Assembly (NCBI GenBank): GCA_016212515.1
Contig: JACRFZ010000007.1
Span: 1-64,000, forward strand
Origin: Candidatus Melainabacteria bacterium
GTDB lineage: Bacteria; Cyanobacteriota; Vampirovibrionia; Obscuribacterales; Obscuribacteraceae
Direction of reading: 5' to 3'
Length of the DNA stretch: 64,000 bases
Shown: piece by piece, positions 52,200-61,155 of the stretch
Layout of the letters: each line of letters starts with the position of its first letter
How positions within the stretch are numbered: position 1 is the stretch's first letter
Position numbers and translations under genes: made by a program
Notes under the pieces: model-generated
The model's database searches: none
What the model saw: the letters and a program-made list of their open reading frames with translations, nothing else
Told to the model about the DNA's origin: nothing

Positions 52200-52931
52200 T
52201 TAACGGTGCTGATTGATGAGACCGTGAAAAGATTCCGCGTCCATGGGGGCGCCGCCGTTGTAGAGTACCTGGCTGGAGCCGTCGAGAAAGACTAATCTGG
52301 GAATACCGGTTACGCCGTAACGACCGGCCAGTTCCTGACCACTGGGTTCGTCTATATTGATTTGCTCGAAGGAGATATCTGTAAATTGTCTTTTGGTTGC
52401 GTCAAACACGGGCGCAAATTTCTTACAGGGCGGTCACCAGTCGGCGTAGAACTCGTAGATTTTTCGTACCTTGGAGCGGGCTTGCGATGTGCCCGAGCCG
52501 CCGGCTGAGGCGATGGCTATGGGACCTCCGCTTGAGGTTCTGGCACCGGAAAGTTGCCTCATGCCCTGGGCGGCGTATTGCCCAAGGGAGCCGCGGTCAA
52601 GTTGTTGTACCATTTGAAATTCTTGTTGGGCCTGGGGCACATGACCAAGGGCCTGATGGCACAGAGCCAGGTAGTAGTGGCAGAGGGCGTTTCTTGGGTA
52701 GGCGGCGGCCAGGGCCTTGAACTGCGTCAGGGCGGAGGCATAGTTTTTGCTGTCGTAATCGCCTTTGGCTTTTTGATAGGCATCAGGTGCGGCCTGAGCC
52801 GGCTGGGTGAGAGGGGGTTGAATCGGTAGGGGCAAAAGCCCTGAGGCCGCCGCTACAAAAAGTAAACCTGAAAGTGAGAGGAGCGCGGCTGCCAGTGTTG
52901 ATTTTCTTCTAAATGTTGAAGTGCTGCCCAT
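52200..52931 (-). CDS. Exported TPR-thioredoxin with in-frame UGA at the active site (candidate selenoprotein)
   Basis: From ATG 52931 the frame gives a signal peptide (about 1-47), a TPR-containing region (about 50-120), a Ser/Gly linker and then a thioredoxin domain. At the active site the reading is ADW-UGA-PPCKKFAPVF, where thioredoxins have WCxxC. Codon 166 is TGA (52434-52436), and the frame then stays open for 77 more codons with a typical thioredoxin C-half, including GIPRLVFLDG with the cis-Pro. Treated as one gene it is 243 residues with Sec166 and Cys169. A TGC-to-TGA mutation or sequencing error is the alternative, but the flanks show no other damage. It converges on the kinase with four bases between. 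Confidence 0.6.
52397..52417 (-). promoter_or_regulatory. Candidate bacterial SECIS hairpin
   Basis: Sixteen bases after the UGA, TTGCG (52417-52413) can pair with CGCAA (52401-52397), leaving an 11-base apical loop CCCGTGTTTGA with a GUG 25-27 bases from the UGA. Bacterial SECIS elements are hairpins placed about 16-37 bases downstream of UGA with a G in the apical loop. The stem is only five base pairs, so this is suggestive rather than decisive. Confidence 0.35.
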
Positions 52932-52969
52932 GGATTAAGTTACCACCCGGAAAGACCCTACAGAACATG

Positions 52970-52999
52970 ATTATAGCCCAAGATCCGGTGGGCTATACT
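52970..52999. promoter_or_regulatory. Palindromic divergent promoter/operator
   Basis: TATAGCCCA (52972-52980) and TGGGCTATA (52989-52997) form a perfect 9-bp inverted repeat around 8 bases. The outer ends double as -10 boxes. TATAAT on the minus strand (52975-52970) serves the TPR-thioredoxin gene, and TATACT on the plus strand (52994-52999) serves the histidine kinase gene at 53073. Neither has a good -35 at 17 bases, so an activator or a regulator bound to the palindrome probably sets expression of both genes together. Confidence 0.5.
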
Positions 53000-53072
53000 T
53001 TATGTTAGGCTTGGAGTTTCACCGCCCCATTCCCCGAATTGCCCCTTACCGGAACGGTTCGTCCTGTCTTAA

Positions 53073-54914
53073 ATGAACCTCAAGCTTTCCCACACTCTTT
53101 TCTTGCTGGTTGCCGTGCCGCTGTTCTTCGAGCTGGTCTTTGTCGGGACGCTCTATTTTATGCTCGACCAGGTGGAACAGGAGCGTGCTCGCGAGGCTCA
53201 TGCGCGAGATTTGAGCAAGCACTTGAACAGGGTGCATCAGATTTTGTTGAGCGGCATTGCATACAGCTCCAGCGCCACGGTCTCAGGTCTGGGGGATACG
53301 CCCCGGCAAATAGGCTACGGCGACATGCTCAATCAGGAGTTTCAAGTCATCGATCGGCTACTGGTGGGTCGCCCGGATGAAATCAGGGAGTTTGGGCGCT
53401 TGAAGGCCAGGCTGAGTGCCACCTGGGGTGAGGTCAAGCACATTAAGGAGCGCTGGAAGGAGGGCGGCTATGTAGCAACCCGCGATTATGTGGAGAAGGT
53501 AAAGCCGGGTTTTCGAGCCATTTCTCGCGAGATCGATGACCTGATGGCGGCGGAGGAGCGTATCGAAGAAGACAGCCCGATTAAGCAGCGCAAACAGCGA
53601 GAGCTTATAAAGGGCATACTCACCGGTGGAGTGGTCTTCAACATCGCTCTGGCGCTCTTTCTGGCTCTCTATTTCAACCGGGGCATAACCAGGCGCCTGG
53701 ATGCGCTTACCGACAATATTCGTCGCCTTGGTGCCAACCTGCCTCTAAATAGGCAGTTGACCGGTAACGATGAGTTTGCCGAGGTTGATAAGGCTTTCAA
53801 AGATATGGTTTCCCGCCTCAAGAAGGCTAAGGAAAAAGAGCGGGCGGTTCTGGATAACTTGCGTGTGGTTCTGGAGAGCTTGCCGGTTGGTATCTTGCTT
53901 CTCAAGGAAGACGGTGAAGTGGAGATGACCAATCCGGCGCTGGCTACTTTGCTTGCCTACAAAGAACCGCCTGTGAAGCGTAATATTCGTGATCTGGTTT
54001 ATTTTAGTGATACTACCGGTAAGGGCACTACCTTGCGTCTGCCGACTTCGGAAGAAGAGAGACCCTGGTGCGAGGCCGATGCCATTGCCAGGGATGGACG
54101 CACCGTTGCTGTTGAGCTTGGCATGCGGCTGATCGATACCCATGATGGTAGTAGAGTGCTGGTCATTCTGGTGGATATTCGTCAGCGCCGTGAAATTGAA
54201 CGCTTGAAACAAGAGTTTCTTTCCATGGTCAGCCACGACCTGCGTACGCCTCTCAATTCCTTTCAGGCCTTCTTAGAACTTGTAGCCGATGGTATATACG
54301 GTGAGCTGAATGAGGCGGGAGCCAAGAAAGTAAGTCTTCTGGAGAGTGAGGTGGAGCGCTTGATGCGCCTTATCCAGCAGCTTCTCGAATTGGACCGGCT
54401 TGAATCCGGAACGGTCAGCCTTTCCTTGCAGTCCCACGATGGTGCCTCGCTCTTGCGTCGAGCGGTGAACTCGGTGCGCAGTCTGGCCGAGCGGCGTTCT
54501 ATCAGCCTCGATATACTGGAGACGACAGTGGCGGTGAAAGCGGACAGCGATAAGATTGTCCAGGTTATCGTCAATTTGCTCTCCAATGCCATCAAGTTTT
54601 CCCCTGATGGTGCTGTTATAAGCTTATCTGTGGCCCGGCACGGCAACTTTGCTACTTTCAAGGTTACCGACCGCGGTCGAGGCATTCCGGTAAATGTGCA
54701 GGAGCGTATTTTCGAGCGCTTCAAGCAAGTGAAAGCCACCGATGCCAGTGAAAAAGGTGGTGCCGGGCTGGGACTGGCCATCTGCAAGAATATTGTCGAG
54801 CAGCACGGGGGCAAGATCGGTGTAGAGAGCCAGGAGGGTGCCGGTAGTACCTTCTGGTTTAAAATTCCGATTGCTTCCGGTGGAACTCAAAGCAGCCAGG
54901 AAATTGGTTCTTAA
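53073..54914 (+). CDS. Membrane sensor histidine kinase with PAS domain
   Basis: The 613-residue kinase has a transmembrane helix (8-31), an outer helical domain (32-179) of four-helix-bundle style, a second helix (about 180-200) and a HAMP domain (about 202-255). A PAS-like domain (about 260-370, VLESLPVGILLLKEDGEVEM) precedes HisKA with His388 in MVSHDLRTPLNSF. The ATPase domain follows with NLLSNAIKFS, DRGRGIP and GGAGLGLAICK. Its likely partner is the regulator encoded convergently: the stop codons share the palindrome TTAA at 54911-54914. Confidence 0.92.
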   Translation: MNLKLSHTLFLLVAVPLFFELVFVGTLYFMLDQVEQERAREAHARDLSKHLNRVHQILLSGIAYSSSATVSGLGDTPRQIGYGDMLNQEFQVIDRLLVGRPDEIREFGRLKARLSATWGEVKHIKERWKEGGYVATRDYVEKVKPGFRAISREIDDLMAAEERIEEDSPIKQRKQRELIKGILTGGVVFNIALALFLALYFNRGITRRLDALTDNIRRLGANLPLNRQLTGNDEFAEVDKAFKDMVSRLKKAKEKERAVLDNLRVVLESLPVGILLLKEDGEVEMTNPALATLLAYKEPPVKRNIRDLVYFSDTTGKGTTLRLPTSEEERPWCEADAIARDGRTVAVELGMRLIDTHDGSRVLVILVDIRQRREIERLKQEFLSMVSHDLRTPLNSFQAFLELVADGIYGELNEAGAKKVSLLESEVERLMRLIQQLLELDRLESGTVSLSLQSHDGASLLRRAVNSVRSLAERRSISLDILETTVAVKADSDKIVQVIVNLLSNAIKFSPDGAVISLSVARHGNFATFKVTDRGRGIPVNVQERIFERFKQVKATDASEKGGAGLGLAICKNIVEQHGGKIGVESQEGAGSTFWFKIPIASGGTQSSQEIGS

Positions 54915-55606
54915 AGGGTATCGCTGCTTGCGAATTTAGGATTTATTTTGTAGCCGACTCCATGCAAAGTCTGAATGAGAGACTCATTGTCATCATCATC
55001 AATTTTCTTGCGCAGTCTCTTGAGGCAGGTTCTTACTGCTTCCGTGCCGGCATCGGATTCTGAATGCCAGACTCGATCTAAGAGCATTTCGGCGGTGAAT
55101 ACCTGGCTTGGGTGGCGCATCAAATATTCCAGGAGGGAAAACTCTTTTGGCAGGAGTCTTACTTCTTCCCCGTTTTTTGTCACCACGTGGGTAGAAGGAT
55201 TGAGACTGATATGACCGGCTTTCAGGATGCCTGTCGGGCTCGGACCGGTGCGGCGAATCAGGGCTCTGACCCGGGCTGTCAATTCGCGCATGTTGAAGGG
55301 CTTGGTGAGATAGTCGTCGGCACCTGAATCCAGTCCCTGTTCCTTCTCTTCTACTTTGTCTCGGCCTGTGAGCATAAGCACCGGCGTCATACTGCCGCGA
55401 TTTCTAAAGTCGCGCAAAAGGTCTATTCCGGTCATGTCGGGCAGACCCCAGTCCAGGATAATTACATCAAAATTGTAATCGCGTAGAAGTGCCTGTGCGT
55501 CTTTTCCGTTGTCGGTCATTTCCACATGGAACTGCTGAGCGGTCAGATAGTCCACGATCATCTGGGCAAAGAGCGCATCGTCTTCGACTAGAAGAATTTT
55601 GGCCAT
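54911..55606 (-). CDS. OmpR-family response regulator
   Basis: The 231-residue protein has a receiver domain (ILLVEDDALF, phospho-acceptor Asp52 in VIILDWGLPDMTG, LMLTGRD, YLTKPFNMREL) and a winged-helix output domain (VRLLPKEFSLLEYLMRHP, RTCLKRLRKKIDDDD, GVGYKI). It is in tail-to-tail overlap with the histidine kinase at 53073 and probably receives phosphate from it. It could regulate the palindrome at 52972-52997. All receiver residues are canonical. Confidence 0.92.
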   Translation of the reverse strand: MAKILLVEDDALFAQMIVDYLTAQQFHVEMTDNGKDAQALLRDYNFDVIILDWGLPDMTGIDLLRDFRNRGSMTPVLMLTGRDKVEEKEQGLDSGADDYLTKPFNMRELTARVRALIRRTGPSPTGILKAGHISLNPSTHVVTKNGEEVRLLPKEFSLLEYLMRHPSQVFTAEMLLDRVWHSESDAGTEAVRTCLKRLRKKIDDDDNESLIQTLHGVGYKINPKFASSDTL

Positions 55607-55694
55607 TAATTTGCTTCTGGTACTTTACATACGGGGAACAAACTTATTCTCGCACAAATTTCCCCATAAATTTAATGCGCTCCGGAGGCTTCTA

Positions 55695-58316
55695 TTAGTT
55701 CAGCCGCAGGATGACAGGAGCTGAAGGCTGCCCCAGGGTATGCCCTTGCCGGTCTACGGCTCTCACTCGTACTTGCTGGTAGACGCCGCTTTCCAGGTCG
55801 GTGCTCTTGATATTTATCGGCAACTCCAGGGCGCTTACTTTCGCCTCCCCAGCCTCCCGGCTCAACCGAGGGACCGGAATCGTGAAAGTGCGGCTGAGGG
55901 AATCCGGCACCGCCTGTGGCGCTAAGTTTTCAAAGAAGGTGTTGGCTCTGGTAATTTCTACCACCAGATTTTCCATACCGTTCAGTGCCTGACAATCCTT
56001 TTGAAAGCTTGCCTTTAAGGTCAGGTCGGAATTATCTCGGTAATAGACACCGGTGGACGAGCTTTTAAGATGCTCGGGTCTGAGGGAAGGGCGCACTTGG
56101 CAGGCTTTCTTCAGTGCCACCGAATGTAGTTTCAAGCTGCCCGAAGCCGGCAGGTTCAGGACGATTGTGTCGATGTCGCCCACGTACCAGCGCCAGTTAT
56201 CACTTAAGGGAAGCAGTACTGTCTGCTCCCGTTCTTGCTTTGTACCAGCTTGAGCCAGGTTAGGGGAGCCGTTTTCTGGCAAACAGGCTACTACTTCGTA
56301 GGGGGCATAAATAGCGGCCAGGGCCTTTTGCTGGTCATCGGAGCCGGCGCATTTATGGTCAGGGCCCCAGTTGGAGCCTGGTGACGCTTGTGGCAGCGCT
56401 GCCTTCAGAAGTCTCGTGCCGGGCTTCAAGACGGTTAGTTTGACCTCCAGGTAGTCGGCGCTGAGGGGGTTCAGATTGAGACCGCTGAAGGCGATGCCGT
56501 CGCCTTCCAAAATGTTGTCGATGAGCAGTCCGTCTTTGCCTACCCGGACCACGGCATGTCCCATGGCGTGCAGGAAGCCTGTGCAAGGTTCTTGCGAACC
56601 AGGCGGGCTTTTGGAACCGCTCAGGCAGTCGTTATTCAGTCCGGGCAGCAGGAGTGGTCTCAAACTCTCGCTAAGCGGCGCGGCATAATTCACATTCAGG
56701 AAGCGCCTCAGTTCACCCAACCAGACCAGTATTGTCGGTTTGTCGCCGGCCAGTCTTTTGAAGCGCTCACTATCGATGTATTCGGAGTTGCCGAAAATAA
56801 TCGGGTCGAAAGTTTCTATCCGGACGGGTTTAGTGGTGCCTTTGTTACCGGCACTACCGGCACCTTGAGTGTCTTTACTTTTGGTATAGGGAGGCGAAAG
56901 CAATATGTTGAAAGTGGTGCCGTTCAAGATCATATGGGTTCCGCCACGGCGTTTGGGAATACCTAGCAGCAGTAGTTTCTCATCCTGCTTCTCTGTCAGA
57001 GCACGAGCCTGCAGGCAGAATTCCTTCACCTCTTTGCCGGTATGAACCCAGGCCAGGTTAGTGGCGGCGCAGATCTTCGTCAATACGGCGGTGAGCACGG
57101 TCATGGTAGAAACGGCCAGTAGGAAATAGGCCGTCATGGAAAAGTTCTTTTGATCGCCTGTACGGTTGCCCTTTTCCACCGGAGCAAAAAGGATCAAGGG
57201 CAGGGCGGCACTCAGTGGCAAAGTCAGGAAAAAGCAAAAGCGTGCCCCTTCCAACTCATAGCCGAGACCCCAGAGTTTGTAGATGGGAATCAAGGTGGAC
57301 ACTATCCAGACCGGCAGGAAAAGGAGCATTTTTACCGGGGCACGCAAGCAGAAAAGCCTCACCAGCAGTAGCCCTGTGGTTACGGCATAGAGCAGGGTGA
57401 GGCAGTGTTGGTAGAGATGGTTGGAGCCGAAAATGCCGAAAGCAAGGGGGTAGAAGAGTCTGATCAGGGTGTCTTTATCAAGCCAGCGGCTCAAGGCATG
57501 TGCCGCCTGGGCATCACCGATGCCCTGTACGTAACCGCCCAGGAGAGTGCCGAGGGCCAGATAGCGCAGGAGCAGATAGATCACCGTGGCCAGCCAGATT
57601 GGCAGGCATTGTTTGATGACGCTTTTGAGGCTGCCGTCACCTTTGCCAAAAAAGAAGAGCAGAAAGGGCAGCAGCACCGGCACACCGATGGGCATTTCCT
57701 TGGTCCACATAGCCAGCACGAAGCTGGTCAGGGCCAGGCTCAAGTAGAGCCTGTACCGGTTTTTTACGTGGAAGACTGCTTTGGCGAGCAGGAAGAGGTT
57801 GAGGGAGAGCAGATAGAAGAGAGCGGAGACGATGTCTACTCGTCCAACTACCCAGGAAACGCTCTCGCAGTGCAGGGGAGAGGCCAGGAAGAGGGATGAG
57901 GCAAAGAGGGCGGCTGCACCGGACCTGGTACTGGACCAGGCGGCGGTGATTTGCCTGATGAACCAATAGAAGAGTAGAACGACGGCGTTGTATGAGAGCA
58001 AGTTGGTCAGGTAGTAGCCGACCGGATTGGTGCCCCAGAGCAGATAATCGAAAAGAAGGCTCATGAGCAGCCAGGGGCGCCAGACGCTCATGCTTGGTAT
58101 TTGCATGAAGTTGCCCGTGAAGTTGAGCCAGATTAGTCCGTACTCGCCGCCTACAATACGCGAAACATAAGCAATTTCACCAAAGTCGTCAGCCAGGAAG
58201 TAAGTTCCCAAGGTGCGATTGAAAATGAACCAGGTGAGAGCCGTGAGAAACAAGAGGTGGAAGATAATTACCACTTTGTTCGCACTTGGCTGTTTGTCTG
58301 CTTTCGCCTTGCTCAC
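55695..58316 (-). CDS. GT-C-like polytopic membrane protein with large ectodomain
   Basis: The 873-residue protein has about ten transmembrane segments (about 15-410) and a C-terminal outer domain of some 450 residues. The first outer loop has FLADDFGEIAYVSRIVGGEYG with an adjacent acidic pair, as in GT-C glycosyltransferases that use polyprenyl-phosphate sugars. LASPLHCESVSWVVGRVDI resembles the TPR/TMTC-type GT-C family. It starts at GTG 58316, one base after the stop of the preceding gene. Its role is probably glycosylation of lipid-linked or surface molecules outside the cytoplasmic membrane. Confidence 0.72.
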   Translation of the reverse strand: MSKAKADKQPSANKVVIIFHLLFLTALTWFIFNRTLGTYFLADDFGEIAYVSRIVGGEYGLIWLNFTGNFMQIPSMSVWRPWLLMSLLFDYLLWGTNPVGYYLTNLLSYNAVVLLFYWFIRQITAAWSSTRSGAAALFASSLFLASPLHCESVSWVVGRVDIVSALFYLLSLNLFLLAKAVFHVKNRYRLYLSLALTSFVLAMWTKEMPIGVPVLLPFLLFFFGKGDGSLKSVIKQCLPIWLATVIYLLLRYLALGTLLGGYVQGIGDAQAAHALSRWLDKDTLIRLFYPLAFGIFGSNHLYQHCLTLLYAVTTGLLLVRLFCLRAPVKMLLFLPVWIVSTLIPIYKLWGLGYELEGARFCFFLTLPLSAALPLILFAPVEKGNRTGDQKNFSMTAYFLLAVSTMTVLTAVLTKICAATNLAWVHTGKEVKEFCLQARALTEKQDEKLLLLGIPKRRGGTHMILNGTTFNILLSPPYTKSKDTQGAGSAGNKGTTKPVRIETFDPIIFGNSEYIDSERFKRLAGDKPTILVWLGELRRFLNVNYAAPLSESLRPLLLPGLNNDCLSGSKSPPGSQEPCTGFLHAMGHAVVRVGKDGLLIDNILEGDGIAFSGLNLNPLSADYLEVKLTVLKPGTRLLKAALPQASPGSNWGPDHKCAGSDDQQKALAAIYAPYEVVACLPENGSPNLAQAGTKQEREQTVLLPLSDNWRWYVGDIDTIVLNLPASGSLKLHSVALKKACQVRPSLRPEHLKSSSTGVYYRDNSDLTLKASFQKDCQALNGMENLVVEITRANTFFENLAPQAVPDSLSRTFTIPVPRLSREAGEAKVSALELPINIKSTDLESGVYQQVRVRAVDRQGHTLGQPSAPVILRLN

Positions 58317-58317
58317 G

Positions 58318-61155
58318 CTAGTATAGCTCCGGGCTTTCGAGGGGGTGTTTGTCCAGGTTGGTCAGTCCAAGGCTCAGCTTATAGCCTCTATCGGGGCAGT
58401 CCAGCTTGATTTTTATGTCTTCACCAGGGATCTTCTGCAGGTAGAGGGGCAGGGCCAGATGCAGGCGATTGCCTGGATTTTTCAACCAGGGTAAGGGCAT
58501 CTGGCATTCTTTGCCGGCTTTGTCGCGGAAGAAAATAGCGAGAGTGGGCAGTTTGCCCGGGCTATTCAGGGAGAGTCTGTTTTCCCCGGAGGGCTTTTCC
58601 ATTTTCACTGAAAGCAATTGCAGTGGTGAACCGAGTATTTCCGGCGGCACCGGAAGCGTCACTGTTCCTTCACCTTCCACCCTCGGGCTGTCTGCTTGTG
58701 GCGGTGACTGTGGTTGAGATTGGCTACCTCTTTGACAGAGCAAATAGATGTTGGCGTCGAGTTGCGGCAGCGGCAAGTTCACATCTTTGATACCGACAGA
58801 CCACTGGGTTGGGCGTGGGCTGTGCTTTTCGTCGAAGCGACTGTCGGTCAGCCCGCTATCGTTCTCGACGCCATAGAAAGCTTTCTCCCAGGAATAGAGT
58901 GCGAGGCTGGGCTTGAGAAGGCGCGCATTTTTACCGTCATTGGTCCGGCTTGCCGCCGTACCGAAGAGCTTCAACTGTCCTTGTTTGCCGATTTCAATCT
59001 GGTAGGCCTCTCTGCTATTGGCTTTGAGCGGCGCGTCATTTGTAGCTTCCGTGGCATTTGTGGCTTTGAGCAGTTCGGCCGGCAGAGGCAGCAGGTACCA
59101 TTGCCTGATGTCCAGATTGCTTATGCCCATGGCCTGGGTCATGCAATCGAAGATGTAGGCGCACTCCAGGTAGGCAAGGCCATCCGGGCGCACTTTCAGT
59201 TGATTCCAGTCGTCCAGAACGGCCAGCCCCGGTATCAAAGGTGCCACCACTTCCCGTCCGTTGATTTTGAATTTGATGTCATCCCGCAGGATTTCTCCCT
59301 TGTCGGAGTCAATCAACAGATAGCGCGGTTTAAGCGCTCCGACTGAACTGATTCCTGCCGATGGAACCAGCAGTTCTCCTTGAATTGTGGCTGCCGGGCC
59401 GATTGTTGTAATGCGTTCCTGGAAGCGCCCGTTTGCTCTTTGCGGCAACAGCAAGAGCGGCATCAGGCAGATTGCCTGTAGTATAGTCAGGGCCCGGGCT
59501 AGATTGAGTCGAACTAGATTGTGGCTTAATTGCGAGCCTGTGGAAGCGCTTCTGTAGAGAAGCGGTAAGCTGAGAAAGAGGGAGACGAAGAAAACTAATC
59601 CGCAGCTTGCTGCGATCAGACTGCGCATGAGCAAGTCGCTTCCCTGAACGGCCAGTACCGATACAGGGTTGCTATAGCTGAAGCTGCTCAAATCATCTCT
59701 CAAATAGAAAAACAGGAAGAGCGCGGAGACCAGGAGCGCTTGTGGGAGATGGTTTTTGCCGGCGTTCTCTTTGAGCAGTCGCCCTAAGTAATAGATGCCG
59801 GCACCGGCAAATACAAGCATAACCGGCATGGCCGTGAGGTTATAGCGAGGTACCGTGATGAAGGCCAGGTAGGGCAGATTGAGTGCGAAGGCCATGAGCA
59901 GGTAGCATTTGCCGGGTAGAGTAGAAAGCTTCGCTGTGCCGTTTGTTGAGACAAGCGTGATCATGCCGAAGGATAGTCCAACCAGGGCCGCCAGCAAAAT
60001 GATTTGATGATAGGCCGTCTGCCATTTGCAGTCGATGGGACCAAGAGGGGTGCGGTAGTCGTTCCAGGGAAACTTATAGAGCCTTGCCGGTTTGTCGAGC
60101 ATGAGGCGCAAGAAGGCGTTGGGGCTCTTTTGGTAAGCCTCCGCCACCAGTCTTGGAAAACTCTTTTCCTCAATACCTCGTCCATCCGGATAGGGATAGG
60201 AGAGAAAGCCCTGACTGGCAGTATTGGTGCCGATGAAGAGGTTGTAGTGACCGACCCTGTCCACTACCAGGGAGACCTTGTGGAAGGCTTGATTTTCAAA
60301 GACGAACCAGGGCAATAGGATGGAAACCAGACCGAGCAATAAGCTTGCGGTCGCCAGTGCCAGCGCTTGGAAATTCTTTCTGGCCAGATAGACCTGGGCA
60401 AGCACGAAAACGGCGGTGGCTCCTGTGAAAAGCAGCATGGCCGAGCGTGTCAGTTGCAGAACTGTGAGAGACACCCCCAGAAGGAAGTAGAGGAAGGCCG
60501 CAAGGGGAATTCTCTTTAGGGGTTTCGAATTCTTGCTTTCCGAGCTTGTCACCGGTCCGGCTTCCAGGGTGGAAGCAAAGGCAAAGAGTGCAAAGCACGC
60601 GCACTCCACAAAGGTGGCAAAGGTTTCGCTGTAGAGTCTGCCGGTATTAATAATGAAGGCTGGATAGAAGACTGCCAGAAGCCCTGCTGCCCAGGCGGCT
60701 TTATTACCGAAGAGGCGGCTTGTGGTGAGATAGATGAAGGCGCAACTCAGTGAGGAGACCAGGCTTTGAAAGACCAGGGGCGTGCCGAAATTCTGGCTGT
60801 CAAAAGGTTTGCCGGTGACGAAATTGAAAAGCCAGAGGGCAAAAGGGAAGGCCGGTCCGGTAATGATGAATTCTTTCCATTCCGGACCATACTGTGGATT
60901 CAGCCAGTTTAACTTACTGAGGGCCGTGGCGTAGCGCAAATATTCGGCGGCGTCGGCGCTGGAATAGGCATTTACATGCTCTGTGCCGAAATTAAACCAG
61001 AGTCTTGCCGCCAGCGCCAGACCTACTAGAATGGCGCTGTTTTTCAGGAGTGGGCTGGCCAGCGGTGGTAGGTCGGCGCACTGGCTTCGACCGGAAAGAT
61101 CCGTCTCGTCTTCTTTTCCCACAATACTAATTGAGAGGCTCCCCTTTGGCCGCAC
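58318..61155 (-). CDS. GT-C-like (PMT/ArnT-type) membrane glycosyltransferase with ectodomain
   Basis: The 945-residue protein has ten or more transmembrane segments (about 38-560), with VNAYSSADAAEYLRYATAL and the loop ITGPAFPFALWLF in the first outer loops as in dolichyl-phosphate-mannose-protein mannosyltransferase-type enzymes. A C-terminal outer domain of about 350 residues follows. The start GTG 61155 lies inside the end of the GT4 gene (29-bp overlap) and lacks a clear ribosome-binding site; GTG 61122 is an alternative. It forms an operon with the GT4 and the second GT-C gene. Confidence 0.75.
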   Translation of the reverse strand: MRPKGSLSISIVGKEDETDLSGRSQCADLPPLASPLLKNSAILVGLALAARLWFNFGTEHVNAYSSADAAEYLRYATALSKLNWLNPQYGPEWKEFIITGPAFPFALWLFNFVTGKPFDSQNFGTPLVFQSLVSSLSCAFIYLTTSRLFGNKAAWAAGLLAVFYPAFIINTGRLYSETFATFVECACFALFAFASTLEAGPVTSSESKNSKPLKRIPLAAFLYFLLGVSLTVLQLTRSAMLLFTGATAVFVLAQVYLARKNFQALALATASLLLGLVSILLPWFVFENQAFHKVSLVVDRVGHYNLFIGTNTASQGFLSYPYPDGRGIEEKSFPRLVAEAYQKSPNAFLRLMLDKPARLYKFPWNDYRTPLGPIDCKWQTAYHQIILLAALVGLSFGMITLVSTNGTAKLSTLPGKCYLLMAFALNLPYLAFITVPRYNLTAMPVMLVFAGAGIYYLGRLLKENAGKNHLPQALLVSALFLFFYLRDDLSSFSYSNPVSVLAVQGSDLLMRSLIAASCGLVFFVSLFLSLPLLYRSASTGSQLSHNLVRLNLARALTILQAICLMPLLLLPQRANGRFQERITTIGPAATIQGELLVPSAGISSVGALKPRYLLIDSDKGEILRDDIKFKINGREVVAPLIPGLAVLDDWNQLKVRPDGLAYLECAYIFDCMTQAMGISNLDIRQWYLLPLPAELLKATNATEATNDAPLKANSREAYQIEIGKQGQLKLFGTAASRTNDGKNARLLKPSLALYSWEKAFYGVENDSGLTDSRFDEKHSPRPTQWSVGIKDVNLPLPQLDANIYLLCQRGSQSQPQSPPQADSPRVEGEGTVTLPVPPEILGSPLQLLSVKMEKPSGENRLSLNSPGKLPTLAIFFRDKAGKECQMPLPWLKNPGNRLHLALPLYLQKIPGEDIKIKLDCPDRGYKLSLGLTNLDKHPLESPELY

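Noticed and set aside
52434..52931. Separate short TPR protein ending at the TGA
   Set aside because: The TGA falls exactly on the thioredoxin active-site Cys position and the same frame continues with a full thioredoxin half, so two independent genes are less likely than one.
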